64,000 nucleotides of DNA from Amycolatopsis sp. WAC 01376 (GCF_003947415.1 NZ_QHKL01000008.1:248001-312000); one strand, 5' to 3'; shown: positions 1 to 8,517, numbered from the stretch's first letter. The notes: generated by a model from the sequence alone, not told the origin. Translations and numbers: made by a program.

Positions 1-1106
1 GCGATCGCGACGCCGAGGTGACCGTCGAACAGTTTGGTCCAGCCCATCGGATCCGGCCTGCTCTCCACCTTGGACACGTCCCCTCCCGGGGGCCCGCCCA
101 GTTGCCCCGCACCGATCGGCGGCAGGCCGTGCGCCTTCGGGCCGACCTTCGGGCGACCGTTCGACCCGGGGCCCTCCTTGGCCTTCGGCCCGACCTTCGG
201 CCCGTTCCTGCCGTTGGCGTCCGCGGCGCCCGGCAGGTCGATGCCCACGCGCCCGAGGCCGTTGTATCCGAACACCATGGCGACGGCGCTGTTGTTCGTG
301 CTCCCACTGACGTACGGCCGGGAACTGGCCGGGGTGAAGGTGTAAAGCGCGACCCACGAGAGCGACACCGCCAGCATCACCACGCCGGCGATCCCCAGAT
401 GCCGCAGCCGCAGGCGCCGTCCGATCGGCGCGGTCAGCAGGTAGCCGATCGCCAGCGCGGGCAGGATCATCCACGCCTGCATCATCTTCGCCTGAAAGCC
501 CAGCCCGATCCAGACTCCCGCCCAGACGAGGGACCGAAGCCGCGCCTCGAGGACGGCCCGCTGATACGCGTCGACCGCGAGGACCAGGCACATGGTCAGC
601 AGGCCGTCCTGCATGCTGTGCCCGAACATGGACGCGACGACCGGGGTGAACGCGAAGATACCCGCCGCGAGCAGGCCGGGGACCACGCCTGCCCACCGCC
701 GCACGACCCGGTACATCACCAGCACCGAGATCACGCCCTCGATCACCTGCGGCAGCGCCAGCGACCAGGCGTGGTAGCCGAAGATCTTGGCCGAGATGGC
801 CTGCGGTACGAAAGAACCCGCCAGCTTGTCGAGGGTGTACGTGGCCTCCGCGTCGACGGCGCCGAAGAAGAACGCCTTCCAGCTCCCCGACATGCTCTTG
901 ACGGCGTCCGCGTACAGCGGCGCGTAGTCGACGAACGGCAGGCTCGCGGCATAGAGCACCATCGCCGCGAAAGCTATGCCCAGCAACACCGGCCGGGCCC
1001 AACGCGGCTGATCGGACGGCGACCGCCAGACCGCCCAACGGTTCGCTCCGCCACCGGGCCCTGGGTCCGGGGACCGCGACGGCAGATAGGTCAGTGTTGC
1101 GGACAT
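1..1106 (-). CDS. GT39/ArnT-like membrane mannosyltransferase (5' part only, runs off left edge)
   Basis: About 368 N-terminal residues are visible; the rest lies outside the window. I translated it by hand from an ATG at 1106. It has the layout of polyprenol-phosphate-dependent GT39/ArnT family glycosyltransferases: a hydrophobic helix near residue 40, then a conserved outer loop (LYADAVKSMSGSW, FFFGA, TLDKLAG, LPQVIEG), then several membrane helices and an extracytoplasmic segment. In teicoplanin and A40926 clusters such a protein mannosylates the Dpg at position 7, outside the membrane, and its gene sits beside the deacetylase gene, as here. Near residues 300-325 (about positions 130-210) there is a Gly/Pro/Lys-rich linker with the repeated unit PKVGPKA. 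The gene lies 55 nt downstream of the deacetylase gene and is probably in the same operon. Family is confident; the sugar and acceptor are inferred from context. Confidence 0.85.
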   Translation of the reverse strand, partial: MSATLTYLPSRSPDPGPGGGANRWAVWRSPSDQPRWARPVLLGIAFAAMVLYAASLPFVDYAPLYADAVKSMSGSWKAFFFGAVDAEATYTLDKLAGSFVPQAISAKIFGYHAWSLALPQVIEGVISVLVMYRVVRRWAGVVPGLLAAGIFAFTPVVASMFGHSMQDGLLTMCLVLAVDAYQRAVLEARLRSLVWAGVWIGLGFQAKMMQAWMILPALAIGYLLTAPIGRRLRLRHLGIAGVVMLAVSLSWVALYTFTPASSRPYVSGSTNNSAVAMVFGYNGLGRVGIDLPGAADANGRNGPKVGPKAKEGPGSNGRPKVGPKAHGLPPIGAGQLGGPPGGDVSKVESRPDPMGWTKLFDGHLGVAI

Positions 1107-1161
1107 TCCGATACCTCCGGCGTGATACGGCATCGCGGGTGGCGAATCAGGGACTTCGGTC

Positions 1162-2067
1162 TCAGCCGAGGGCGGGAGAGGCGGTGGACTTGCCGACGGT
1201 CACGACCGGCCAGGTCGTTTCGCCGTATCCGCCATGGGGTGAAGCCTTCCGAGCATGCGTTTCGAGTCGCTCCAGCAGATTCTTGTCCCGCCCGTTCAGC
1301 ATCGACAGCTGGGACGGGTAGTACTCCACGGACTCGAACTTCCGTACCCGTGCCTCCGGTTCGACGGAGGTGAAATCGGGCGAACCGAGCTGGAATCCCT
1401 GCGGCAATTCGACCGCGCCAGGCCGGAATACCGCGTAGGGGAGGTCTTCCCAAAGCCGGACGGGAACGTTCATCTCGGCCGCGGCGAGCAGTGCGGCGTC
1501 TCGCGCGGTCTCGTGATCGGGATGGCCACCGATGGCCGCGCACGTGACGAGCAGCGTGGGATCGCCTTCCTCGATGAGCGACTTGATGTCGTCCTTGATC
1601 TCGGCGACGAGATCGTGATCCCGCTCCGGCGCCTTCTCGTTGATCGCCAGCTTTTGCCCGCCTTCCACGTGATCCGCCAGCCAGCCGCCATCGGGCAGCT
1701 TGCGGTAGATCGTGTCGAGGAACCGGCCGTGCCGGTAGCCCACCTTCAGATGGCCGAGCGCGGCGACGTCCTCCTCCCGGCGATAAAGCGGCGCGTCGTC
1801 ATCCGGTGAAAGACCCCAGATCGCGTGCATCCGCTCCGCCGCGGGAGAATAGGGAGGAGGCGCGGTACCGGCGAACACCGTGTAGACGGTCACCTTCGCG
1901 CCGTCTTGCGCCGCTTGGGTGAGGCAGGCCCCGAAAGACAGGACCGCGTCGTCCAAATGAGGGGAAATCGCCAGTAACCGGGTCGCGCCGGCGTCGGGGA
2001 ACATGGGGTTCAGTTTGGTGACGGACTCGCCACCCGACAACGGGGAACCCTGGACGGAAGACACCAC
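1162..2067 (-). CDS. PIG-L/LmbE-family zinc N-deacetylase of the glycopeptide pathway
   Basis: The 301-residue protein has the two metal-binding signatures of the PIG-L family: PHLDDAVLS near residue 37, and GHPDHE near residue 180. In teicoplanin-type pathways this enzyme (Orf2*/Dbv21 type) removes the acetyl group from a GlcNAc on the aglycone so that the free amine can be acylated. Its position between an acyltransferase gene and a mannosyltransferase gene supports that role. The start is a GTG at 2067 preceded by GAGAGGTGAAG; a later start is possible because the first 20 residues are not part of the fold. Gaps of 43 and 55 nt to its neighbours fit one operon. No signal peptide is seen, so it should act in the cytoplasm before export. 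Confidence 0.9.
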   Translation of the reverse strand: MVSSVQGSPLSGGESVTKLNPMFPDAGATRLLAISPHLDDAVLSFGACLTQAAQDGAKVTVYTVFAGTAPPPYSPAAERMHAIWGLSPDDDAPLYRREEDVAALGHLKVGYRHGRFLDTIYRKLPDGGWLADHVEGGQKLAINEKAPERDHDLVAEIKDDIKSLIEEGDPTLLVTCAAIGGHPDHETARDAALLAAAEMNVPVRLWEDLPYAVFRPGAVELPQGFQLGSPDFTSVEPEARVRKFESVEYYPSQLSMLNGRDKNLLERLETHARKASPHGGYGETTWPVVTVGKSTASPALG

Positions 2068-2110
2068 GTCTTCACCTCTCTCGACCGTGAAACGGCCGTA
2101 TAGGACGCTT

Positions 2111-3073
2111 TTACGGAAGCGGAAGATGACCGGCGTACTCGTACCAGTGCCGCCCGGCCTTCAAATGGGCGACCACCGCCCTTTCCAGGGAGGTGCGCTG
2201 GGGAAGTTCGTCCAGCGGCTCGCCGTTGTAATGGAACACGAACTCCAGGATCGCGTCGTCCCCAGGCTCGGGATCGCCCTCGATACGCGTCCACGCCCGC
2301 CTGAACCGGATGATGTGGGACTCCTCGGAGAGGTATTCCTCCAGCTGCGGATCGAGCAACCACGATGTGCCGGTCAGCACGTCGGCGCCGTGCTCGGGGA
2401 AATGCCGGTCGAAGAACGGGCGGGCAAGGCACAGCGAGTCGTAGAAGATGGTGCCTTTCAGCGGTCCGCCCGCTTCGGGGATGTGCAGACCGAGCTCGGG
2501 AGTGCCGTCACGGCCGACGGCGAGGCTGAATTGGAGACGGCCGAGCTGGTAGACGATGCCGCTCAGGAAGTAGGCGGTCCACCATTGCGTGTTCATGCCG
2601 CCCTCGCCATGCTTGCGGCGATACGTGGCGACCGAATCCCCCAGTTGCGCCAAGGTCTCCCAGGTGACCTTCTCGGGGATTCCCCGGCTCTCGTGGAAGC
2701 CGCGCACCGCCGGAACGGTCGCGAGGAAGACGTACACATGGAAGTAACGCCCGGCGGCACCTGTCCCGGACGGCAGGTTCGGCGCACCCCGCCGCTTCAC
2801 CCGGCAGTCGCCCATGTTCCGGATGATCGCGTGGTGGGTGCGTTCGAGCAGCCACCACAGGGCCGGGTCACGATCCGGCCCTGGAGTGGCCGCCACGATC
2901 TCCTCGACGTCGAGCTCCGGCACCCCCAACCGCCGCAAGAGCTCTCGTGCCTCGTCGCCCTGCGGCAGTCGTACCGGCTCGGGAGGCGAGCCGAGCTTCT
3001 CGAGGTCCGAGAGCCAGGCCAAACTCCTCTCGTCCTCCATCTTCAGCGCACTGCGTACGGTTTCGGCATCCAT
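2111..3073 (-). CDS. Glycopeptide N-acyltransferase (two-domain GNAT-like, Orf11*/Dbv8 type)
   Basis: A 320-residue protein with the two-part layout of actinobacterial GNAT-like acyltransferases: an N-terminal helical domain (to about residue 130) and a C-terminal GNAT-like half. Recognisable pieces are PALWWLLERTHHAI, PNLPSGTGAAGRYFHVYVFL and RGIPEKVTWETLAQLGDSV. In teicoplanin and A40926 the homologue transfers a long fatty acyl chain from acyl-CoA to the amino group of a glucosamine on Hpg4, which gives the lipid tail. The gene follows the GtfB-like transferase and precedes the deacetylase gene, the expected trio. I chose the ATG at 3073, 36 nt after the preceding gene. Family assignment is from recalled motifs. 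The same family also occurs in many actinobacteria outside GPA clusters, so the substrate is inferred from context. Confidence 0.82.
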   Translation of the reverse strand: MDAETVRSALKMEDERSLAWLSDLEKLGSPPEPVRLPQGDEARELLRRLGVPELDVEEIVAATPGPDRDPALWWLLERTHHAIIRNMGDCRVKRRGAPNLPSGTGAAGRYFHVYVFLATVPAVRGFHESRGIPEKVTWETLAQLGDSVATYRRKHGEGGMNTQWWTAYFLSGIVYQLGRLQFSLAVGRDGTPELGLHIPEAGGPLKGTIFYDSLCLARPFFDRHFPEHGADVLTGTSWLLDPQLEEYLSEESHIIRFRRAWTRIEGDPEPGDDAILEFVFHYNGEPLDELPQRTSLERAVVAHLKAGRHWYEYAGHLPLP

Positions 3074-3108
3074 CGGCGACCGCCCTCGGTTTTGACGACT
3101 CGGTGTGG

Positions 3109-4335
3109 TTAGGCCGTAACAGCCGGCTTGTTCCGGCTGACCGCCTCGAACAACAGGTTCGCGGCCACGCTCGCCCCGTCGGTACGGACGGTGCCTGCCA
3201 CCGCCGAAGCCCGCGCCCGGGTCTCCGGGCTCAAGGCCGTCGCGAGCGCGGCCGACAAGGAATCGAAGGTCGGGGCCGGACCGTCGTGTGCCACCCCGAC
3301 GCCCAGCTCGGCCACCCGGCCCGCGTAATACGGCTGATCGGTCATCTGGGGCACCACGACCTGCGGGACACCGGCCCGGGTGGCCGCGGTCGTCGTGCCC
3401 GCGCTGCCCGCGTGGACGACGGCGGCCACCCGGCCGAACAGCACCTGATGGTTCACCTCGCCCACCGCCAGGCAATCCTCCTGGTCGTCGGGAAGAGCCA
3501 GGTCCGCCCACCCTCGGGACAAGACCACCCGATGCCCCTGCGCACGAACCACCTCGACCGCCAGCCTGGCGGCGTCGGCGGGTGCCGGCCCACTGCCGAA
3601 ACCCACGTAGACAGGCGGCGGCCCGGCGCGCAGAAACGCCTCCAGCTCCGACGGCAACGGCCTCGTATCGGGCAAGATCCACGCACCGGTCTGGACAGCC
3701 GCGAGATCCGTCGGCTGCAACGGGGCCAGCACCGCGTCCGCGGCGAGCCACGGGTGATCGGTGAACCCGTAATCGAAGATCTTCTCCACCGGCGCCAGCC
3801 CGATCGAAGCCCGGCGGCTGTTGAGCGCGTCGCCGAACCGCCGGTAGGCGCTCTGGTTGTTCCTCTCCCAGAGCGCGCGGTTGTCGGTCACGTCCGGTGC
3901 GGGCGGTTCACCGAGCGGTGGCGGCGGCGGGTAATACGGCGACGGCAGGTAGATCGGGCAGTAAAACGCGTAGAAATAAGGGATCCCCAGTTTCTCGGCC
4001 ACCGACCGCACCCCGACCGCGGCGGCCAGCACGCCGGACGCGACCACCGCGTCGCACCCCTCGGCGGCCGCCGGAATCTTGTCGAACTGCAGGGCGATCG
4101 CCTCGGCCGAGAGCCGGGGCCCGTCCGCGGGTGTCGGCCGCTTCTTCCCGTGCAGCATCGCTCGCGCCGACTGGCCGACCGGTACCAGCGGCACGCCGAC
4201 CTCGGCCAGCCGCTCCGCGGAGTCCGGCGGCGCGCACATCCGCACCTCGGCGCCGAGTGCGCGCAACCGCACCGCCAGCGCCACCAGCGGTTCGACATCT
4301 CCGCGGCTTCCGGACGTCGACAACAACACGCGCAT
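3109..4335 (-). CDS. gtfB: GT1 glycosyltransferase, GtfB/GtfE-like (probably acts on Hpg4)
   Basis: This 408-residue GT-B fold enzyme starts MRVLLSTSGSRGDVEP and carries the proline-rich acceptor-domain loop SPYYPPPPPLGEPP followed by WERNNQSAYRR, which is characteristic of vancomycin-type GtfB/GtfE and teicoplanin tGtfB. Those enzymes attach glucose or GlcNAc to the phenol of Hpg4. The donor-site motif, usually HHGGAGTT, reads HAGSAGTTT near residue 303, so the second His and one Gly are replaced. Next to the deacetylase and acyltransferase genes, the likely sugar is GlcNAc, later trimmed and acylated. The C-terminal third is nearly identical in DNA to the next glycosyltransferase gene, pointing to duplication or gene conversion. 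Confidence 0.88.
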   Translation of the reverse strand: MRVLLSTSGSRGDVEPLVALAVRLRALGAEVRMCAPPDSAERLAEVGVPLVPVGQSARAMLHGKKRPTPADGPRLSAEAIALQFDKIPAAAEGCDAVVASGVLAAAVGVRSVAEKLGIPYFYAFYCPIYLPSPYYPPPPPLGEPPAPDVTDNRALWERNNQSAYRRFGDALNSRRASIGLAPVEKIFDYGFTDHPWLAADAVLAPLQPTDLAAVQTGAWILPDTRPLPSELEAFLRAGPPPVYVGFGSGPAPADAARLAVEVVRAQGHRVVLSRGWADLALPDDQEDCLAVGEVNHQVLFGRVAAVVHAGSAGTTTAATRAGVPQVVVPQMTDQPYYAGRVAELGVGVAHDGPAPTFDSLSAALATALSPETRARASAVAGTVRTDGASVAANLLFEAVSRNKPAVTA

Positions 4336-4386
4336 GAGGTATTCCCCGATTCGTGGGTTCTGGTTCGCGGACCTGCTCGGTGCGGG

Positions 4387-5541
4387 TTACGCGGAAACGG
4401 CGGGCTTGTTCCGGCTGACCGCCTCGAACAACAGGTCCGCGGCCACCGACGTCCCGTCGACGCGGATCGTGCCTGCCACCGCCGAAGCCCGCGCCCGCGT
4501 CTCCGGGCTCAAGGCCGTCGCGAGCGCGGCCGACAAGGAATCGAAGGTCGGGGCCGGACCGTCGTGTGCCACCCCGACGCCCAGCTCGGCCACCCGGCCC
4601 GCGAAGTACGGCTGGTCGGCCTTCTGGGGCACCACGACCTGCGGGACACCGGCCCGGGTCGCCACGGTCGTCGTGCCCGCGCCGCCATGGTGCACGACGG
4701 CGGCCACCCGGCCGAACAGCGCCTGATGGTTCACCTCGCCCACCGCCAGGCAATCCCCCCGATCGTCGGGAAGCGCCAGTCCGGCCCAGCCCCTGGCGAG
4801 CACCACCCGGTACCCCTGCGCCCGGACCGCCTCGATGGCCACCGTGGCCACATCGGTGGGCGCGGGCCCGCTACCGAAGCTCACGTAAACCGGGGGCGGG
4901 CCGGCGTTCAGGAACGCTTCCAGCTCCTCCGACAACGGCCGCTCGTCGGGCGAGATCCACGCGCCGGTCTGCACGGTGGCGACATCGGGCGGCGCCGGAG
5001 CCAGCACCGCGTCCGCGGCGAGCAGGGGTTCCTCGGTGAACCCGTAATCGAAGATCTTCTCCACCGGCGCCAATCCGACCGACGCCCGACGGCTGTTGAG
5101 CGGACCGCCGAACAGGTTGTAGGCGCCCTGATTACGCAGGTCCCGGTCCGTCGTCGGCAGATAGTTGGGGCAGTAGAAGGTGTAGAAGTAGGGAATACCC
5201 AGCTTTTCGGCCACCGACCGCACACCGACCGCGGCGGACACCAAACCGGTGGCGACCACCGCGTCACATCCCTCGGCGACCGCCGGGATCCGGTCGAACT
5301 GCTCGGCGATCGTCGCGTCCGCGAGCTCGGGCGCACCGGGCGCCGGCCCTCCCCCGCGGGCTCCTGCCCGCACCGGCGGGCCGATCCGGGTCAACGGTAT
5401 GCCGACCTCGGCCATCCGCTCCACGTAGTCCGGCGGCGCGCACATGCGCACGTCGGCACCGCGCTCCCGCAACCGCAACGCCAGTGCCACCAACGGTTCG
5501 ACATCTCCGCGTGTTCCATTACCGGAAAACAACACACGCAT
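4387..5541 (-). CDS. GT1 glycosyltransferase, GtfA/tGtfA-like (probably acts on residue 6)
   Basis: A 384-residue GT-B enzyme from the ATG at 5541 (MRVLFSGNGTRGDVEP), preceded by AGAGGA. It lacks the long proline-rich loop of GtfB and has a short segment there (CPNYLPTTDRDLRNQG), as in GtfA-like enzymes that act on the benzylic or phenolic side of residue 6 in the vancomycin and teicoplanin series. The donor motif HHGGAGTT is intact near residue 285. An upstream in-frame start at 5595 would add 18 residues with no homology and would overlap the halogenase stop, so I rejected it. Which acceptor position it uses cannot be read from the sequence; the residue-6 assignment rests on the short loop and on the presence of a separate GtfB-like gene. 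Confidence 0.85.
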   Translation of the reverse strand: MRVLFSGNGTRGDVEPLVALALRLRERGADVRMCAPPDYVERMAEVGIPLTRIGPPVRAGARGGGPAPGAPELADATIAEQFDRIPAVAEGCDAVVATGLVSAAVGVRSVAEKLGIPYFYTFYCPNYLPTTDRDLRNQGAYNLFGGPLNSRRASVGLAPVEKIFDYGFTEEPLLAADAVLAPAPPDVATVQTGAWISPDERPLSEELEAFLNAGPPPVYVSFGSGPAPTDVATVAIEAVRAQGYRVVLARGWAGLALPDDRGDCLAVGEVNHQALFGRVAAVVHHGGAGTTTVATRAGVPQVVVPQKADQPYFAGRVAELGVGVAHDGPAPTFDSLSAALATALSPETRARASAVAGTIRVDGTSVAADLLFEAVSRNKPAVSA

Positions 5542-5570
5542 TTCGTATCCTCTGTTCCGTGGGTCCTTTG

Positions 5571-7046
5571 TCACGCCGGGTGATAGGGCAGCCATTTCAT
5601 TCCGTCGGGCGAGGTCACCAGGCCGCCGGGGAACAGCGGCAGCTCGGGTTCGGCGTCTTCACCGAGCACCGCCCTCATCTGTTCCTGGCCCGCCTCCTGC
5701 ATCACCTGCTTGACCACCTGCGACTTGTACAGCGGCACCATGCTGTCCTCGTCGCCACCGGCCATCTGGTCCACGGCCGCGGAGAACTCGGCGCTGCGCT
5801 CGACGATCCTGTCCGCCGGCGTCAACGCCGCCTCACCGGACGACACCCCACCGACCAGGTCCACGAACGACTCGATCTCGGTGTGCTGGTTGTTCGTGAC
5901 CTTCTTCGCCTGCCAGAAGTACGAATCCTCGTTCACGTTCATCTGGTAGAACGAGGTGAGGAACTCGTAGAACACCCCGTACTCGCGCCGATAGCGTGCT
6001 TCGAACTCGGTCAAGGCGGTCTTCTCGTCGATGTCGCCGCCGAGAACACTGTTGATCGAGCGGGCCGCGAGCAGCCCGCTGTAAGTCGCCAGATGCACTC
6101 CGGAGGAGAACACGGGATCCACAAAGCACGCGGCATCACCGACGAGTATCATTCCAGGCCGCCAGAAAGACGTCTGATGGTACGAGTAATCCTTGCGAAC
6201 CCGCAGCTCGCCATATTTACCGGACGTCACCCTGCGTGCGTCCGAAAGGTACTCCGAAATCAGCGGGCATTCGGCGATCAAGGCCTTGAGCGCCTTCTCC
6301 TGGTCGCCCTGGATCTTCTCCGCGTCCTCCCGGCGCACCACCGCGCCGACACTGGTCAGCGTGTCGCTCAGCGGAATGTACCAGAACCAGCCGCTGTCGA
6401 ACGCGACACTCAGGATGTTCCCCGAATACGGGGCGGGCAGTCGTTTACCGCCCTCGAAATAGCCGAACAGCGCCAGGCTGCGGAAGAACTCCGAATAATT
6501 ACGCGTGCCGCCGACTTGGGAGTACAGGCGACTCTTGTTGCCGGAAGCGTCGATCACGAAAGTCGCCGACACTTCACGCTGGTCACCGTCGGGATCGGTA
6601 TAGCGCAGACCGGTGACCCGCTCACCCTCTTCCAGCACACCGGTGACCGTGCACTCCTCCCGTACCACCACGCCCTTGCGCCGCGCGTTGTTCAGCAGGA
6701 TCTCGTCGAATCGCGCCCGCTCGACCTGATAGGCGAACGACGTCGGCCCGGTGATCCGCGGGGAAACGGAGAAGTGGAAAGTCCACGGCTCCGGACGAGC
6801 GCCCCAACGGAAAGTCCCGCCCCGCTTCACCGGAAAGCCCGCGGCCGCCAGTTCGTCCGTCACGCCGAGCATCCGGCAGATCCCGTGCACGGTGGACGGC
6901 AGCAACGATTCACCGATCTGGTACCGCGGAAAGGCCTCCTTCTCCAGCAGCAACACCCGATGCCCCTGCATGGCCACCAGCGAAGCCACCGTCGAACCAC
7001 CCGGCCCGCCTCCGGCCACCACCACATCGAACTCTTCGACCGACAT
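5571..7046 (-). CDS. FAD-dependent halogenase (BhaA/VhaA/Tei8* type)
   Basis: The 491-residue protein starts MSVEEFDVVVAGGGPGG, with the FAD dinucleotide-binding motif. It has the flavin-halogenase signature WFWYIP near residue 224 and GDAACFVDPVFSSG near residue 313. Sequence and length match the single halogenase of balhimycin- and vancomycin-type clusters, which chlorinates Tyr/Bht residues 2 and 6 on the carrier protein. The ATG at 7046 gives the family's usual length; a TTG seven codons upstream is less likely. It sits 40 nt after oxyC. As one halogenase is enough for both rings in known clusters, a mono- or dichlorinated product is expected. Confidence 0.95.
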   Translation of the reverse strand: MSVEEFDVVVAGGGPGGSTVASLVAMQGHRVLLLEKEAFPRYQIGESLLPSTVHGICRMLGVTDELAAAGFPVKRGGTFRWGARPEPWTFHFSVSPRITGPTSFAYQVERARFDEILLNNARRKGVVVREECTVTGVLEEGERVTGLRYTDPDGDQREVSATFVIDASGNKSRLYSQVGGTRNYSEFFRSLALFGYFEGGKRLPAPYSGNILSVAFDSGWFWYIPLSDTLTSVGAVVRREDAEKIQGDQEKALKALIAECPLISEYLSDARRVTSGKYGELRVRKDYSYHQTSFWRPGMILVGDAACFVDPVFSSGVHLATYSGLLAARSINSVLGGDIDEKTALTEFEARYRREYGVFYEFLTSFYQMNVNEDSYFWQAKKVTNNQHTEIESFVDLVGGVSSGEAALTPADRIVERSAEFSAAVDQMAGGDEDSMVPLYKSQVVKQVMQEAGQEQMRAVLGEDAEPELPLFPGGLVTSPDGMKWLPYHPA

Positions 7047-7086
7047 CTCCCACCATTCCTCTGTCAAATAGCACTTCGCCGGGTGA

Positions 7087-8328
7087 CTACCAGGTGACCG
7101 GCAACCGGTCCGGGCAATCGATGAACGCGTTTCGCAGCTTCACTTCCTCGACCGGTACCGCCAGCGCGAGCCCGGGAAAACGCCGCCACAGCGTCCGATA
7201 GGCCATGCGCAGCACCGTTCTCGCCACCGCGGCGCCCACGCAGTAATGGATGCCGTGCCCGAACGCGACATCCGAGACAGAAGCACGCTTCGCGTCGAGA
7301 ACGTTGGGATTCGGCGTCAGCGCTTCATCCCGGTTGGCCATCAAGATCGAGCACAGAACATAATCCCCGGCCTTGATCAGCTTGCCGTCGACGACGACGT
7401 CACGGATGGCCATCCGTGGATTCGGCTGCTGCACGGGCGAGAGGTAACGCAGGAGTTCCGCGACCACGCGATCCACATTCTCGGGACCTTCGAAGATCAG
7501 GTCTTTCTGTCCGGGGTCGTCCAGCAGTGCGAGCACCCCGAAGCCGATCATCCCCGCGACGGTCTCGACACCACCGAGGAGCAGCGCCGTGCACAGGCCT
7601 TTCAGTTCCTCATCCGTGACGTTCTCGCCGTGCTCTCGGACGAGCATGCCGACGAACCCCTCGTCAGGGTCCTTCCGCTGCCGGGTGATGAGGCTGTCCA
7701 GATACCGGTTGAACGCCGCGCTGTCGGCCGCCCGCGCCTTGAATCCGCGGCTGATATCGACATTCCGCCTGATCCGCCGGATGAATTCGGCCCGGTCATC
7801 ACGCGGAATGCCGAGCAGTTCGCACAGCACGCCGCCGCCGACCGGGTCGGCGAACAATCCCTGGAGGTCCGCGTGCGGTCCCTCGGCCTCCATCTCGTCG
7901 AGACGATCGTCGATGAGTTCCTGGATCGCGGGTTCCAGCCGCCGGATCCGCCGGACGGTGAACTCGGGTGTCAGCATCCGCCGCAGCCGCGTGTGTTCCG
8001 GCGGATCGTAGGTCGAGATCTGCCCGACGAATTGCGGCGCCATGGGGACTTCTTCGCCGTTGGTCGTCCGTTGTGCTTCCGCCTCGGTCAGCCGGGGCCG
8101 CGTGGTGAAGTTCTCGTGATCGCCGAGGATCTTCCGGACGACGTCGTAGCCGAGGGCCTGCCAAACGTAGCCCTTGCCGAGCTGGGTGGAGGCGTCCCCG
8201 AGTATCCGGACCAGCGATCCCTTCTCCCGCAACGCGAACATGTCCTCGTGCGGATCGCAGTGCGTCCTCATCATGTAGTTCGCGGTCGGCTCCACGGCCG
8301 GCGCGACCTCGTCGATTGCGTGCTCCAT
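7087..8328 (-). CDS. oxyC: Cytochrome P450 OxyC (AB ring cross-link, residues 5-7)
   Basis: This P450, about 413 residues, has the heme-cysteine loop FGHGIHYCVGAAVAR near residue 350 and the I-helix segment GGVETVAG. It closely resembles vancomycin OxyC throughout, including TYDPPEHTRLRRMLTPEF and the C-terminal DCPDRLPVTW. OxyC forms the biaryl AB ring between residues 5 and 7, acting last on the X-domain-bound peptide. I set the start at the ATG at 8328 because AAGGAG lies 12 nt upstream; other in-frame starts at 8349 and 8388 have weaker sites. The gene is separated from oxyB by 207 nt that hold a large palindrome, so it may be transcribed partly on its own. Confidence 0.95.
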   Translation of the reverse strand: MEHAIDEVAPAVEPTANYMMRTHCDPHEDMFALREKGSLVRILGDASTQLGKGYVWQALGYDVVRKILGDHENFTTRPRLTEAEAQRTTNGEEVPMAPQFVGQISTYDPPEHTRLRRMLTPEFTVRRIRRLEPAIQELIDDRLDEMEAEGPHADLQGLFADPVGGGVLCELLGIPRDDRAEFIRRIRRNVDISRGFKARAADSAAFNRYLDSLITRQRKDPDEGFVGMLVREHGENVTDEELKGLCTALLLGGVETVAGMIGFGVLALLDDPGQKDLIFEGPENVDRVVAELLRYLSPVQQPNPRMAIRDVVVDGKLIKAGDYVLCSILMANRDEALTPNPNVLDAKRASVSDVAFGHGIHYCVGAAVARTVLRMAYRTLWRRFPGLALAVPVEEVKLRNAFIDCPDRLPVTW

Positions 8329-8445
8329 ACCGAGTGGAAGCTCCTTCATTGACCAGGAATTGCGGTCCGTGCCGTTGCCGCGCCGCAATCTTCATCCGTG
8401 ATCGGGCGGGACGTCCAGCGCCGCCATGGACGCCTCAGGTGGGCG

Positions 8446-8517
8446 GTGGGTCAAGGGGGTCGTGAGTGGTAAGTGACGTTCTAACGTCACTTACCACTCA
8501 CGACCACCCTGACCCAC
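8446..8517. repeat. Large near-perfect palindrome between oxyB and oxyC
   Basis: A stem of about 34 bp with a 2-nt loop: the left arm runs GTGGGTCA, then GGTCGTGAGTGGTAAG, then TGACGTT, and the right arm mirrors it. The core GGTCGTGAGTGG recurs at 30955-31006 and 55547-55601, so it belongs to a dispersed family. There is no U-tract on either strand. It could act as a terminator or RNA-processing site inside the P450 operon. Confidence 0.85.

Noticed and set aside
2947..5583. 878-residue plus-strand ORF across the glycosyltransferase genes
   Set aside because: It contains a duplicated segment only because the two glycosyltransferase genes beneath it are duplicated.
7047..7067. Earlier TTG start for the halogenase
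   Set aside because: The seven extra residues are not shared with family members, and the ATG at 7046 gives the standard 491-residue length.
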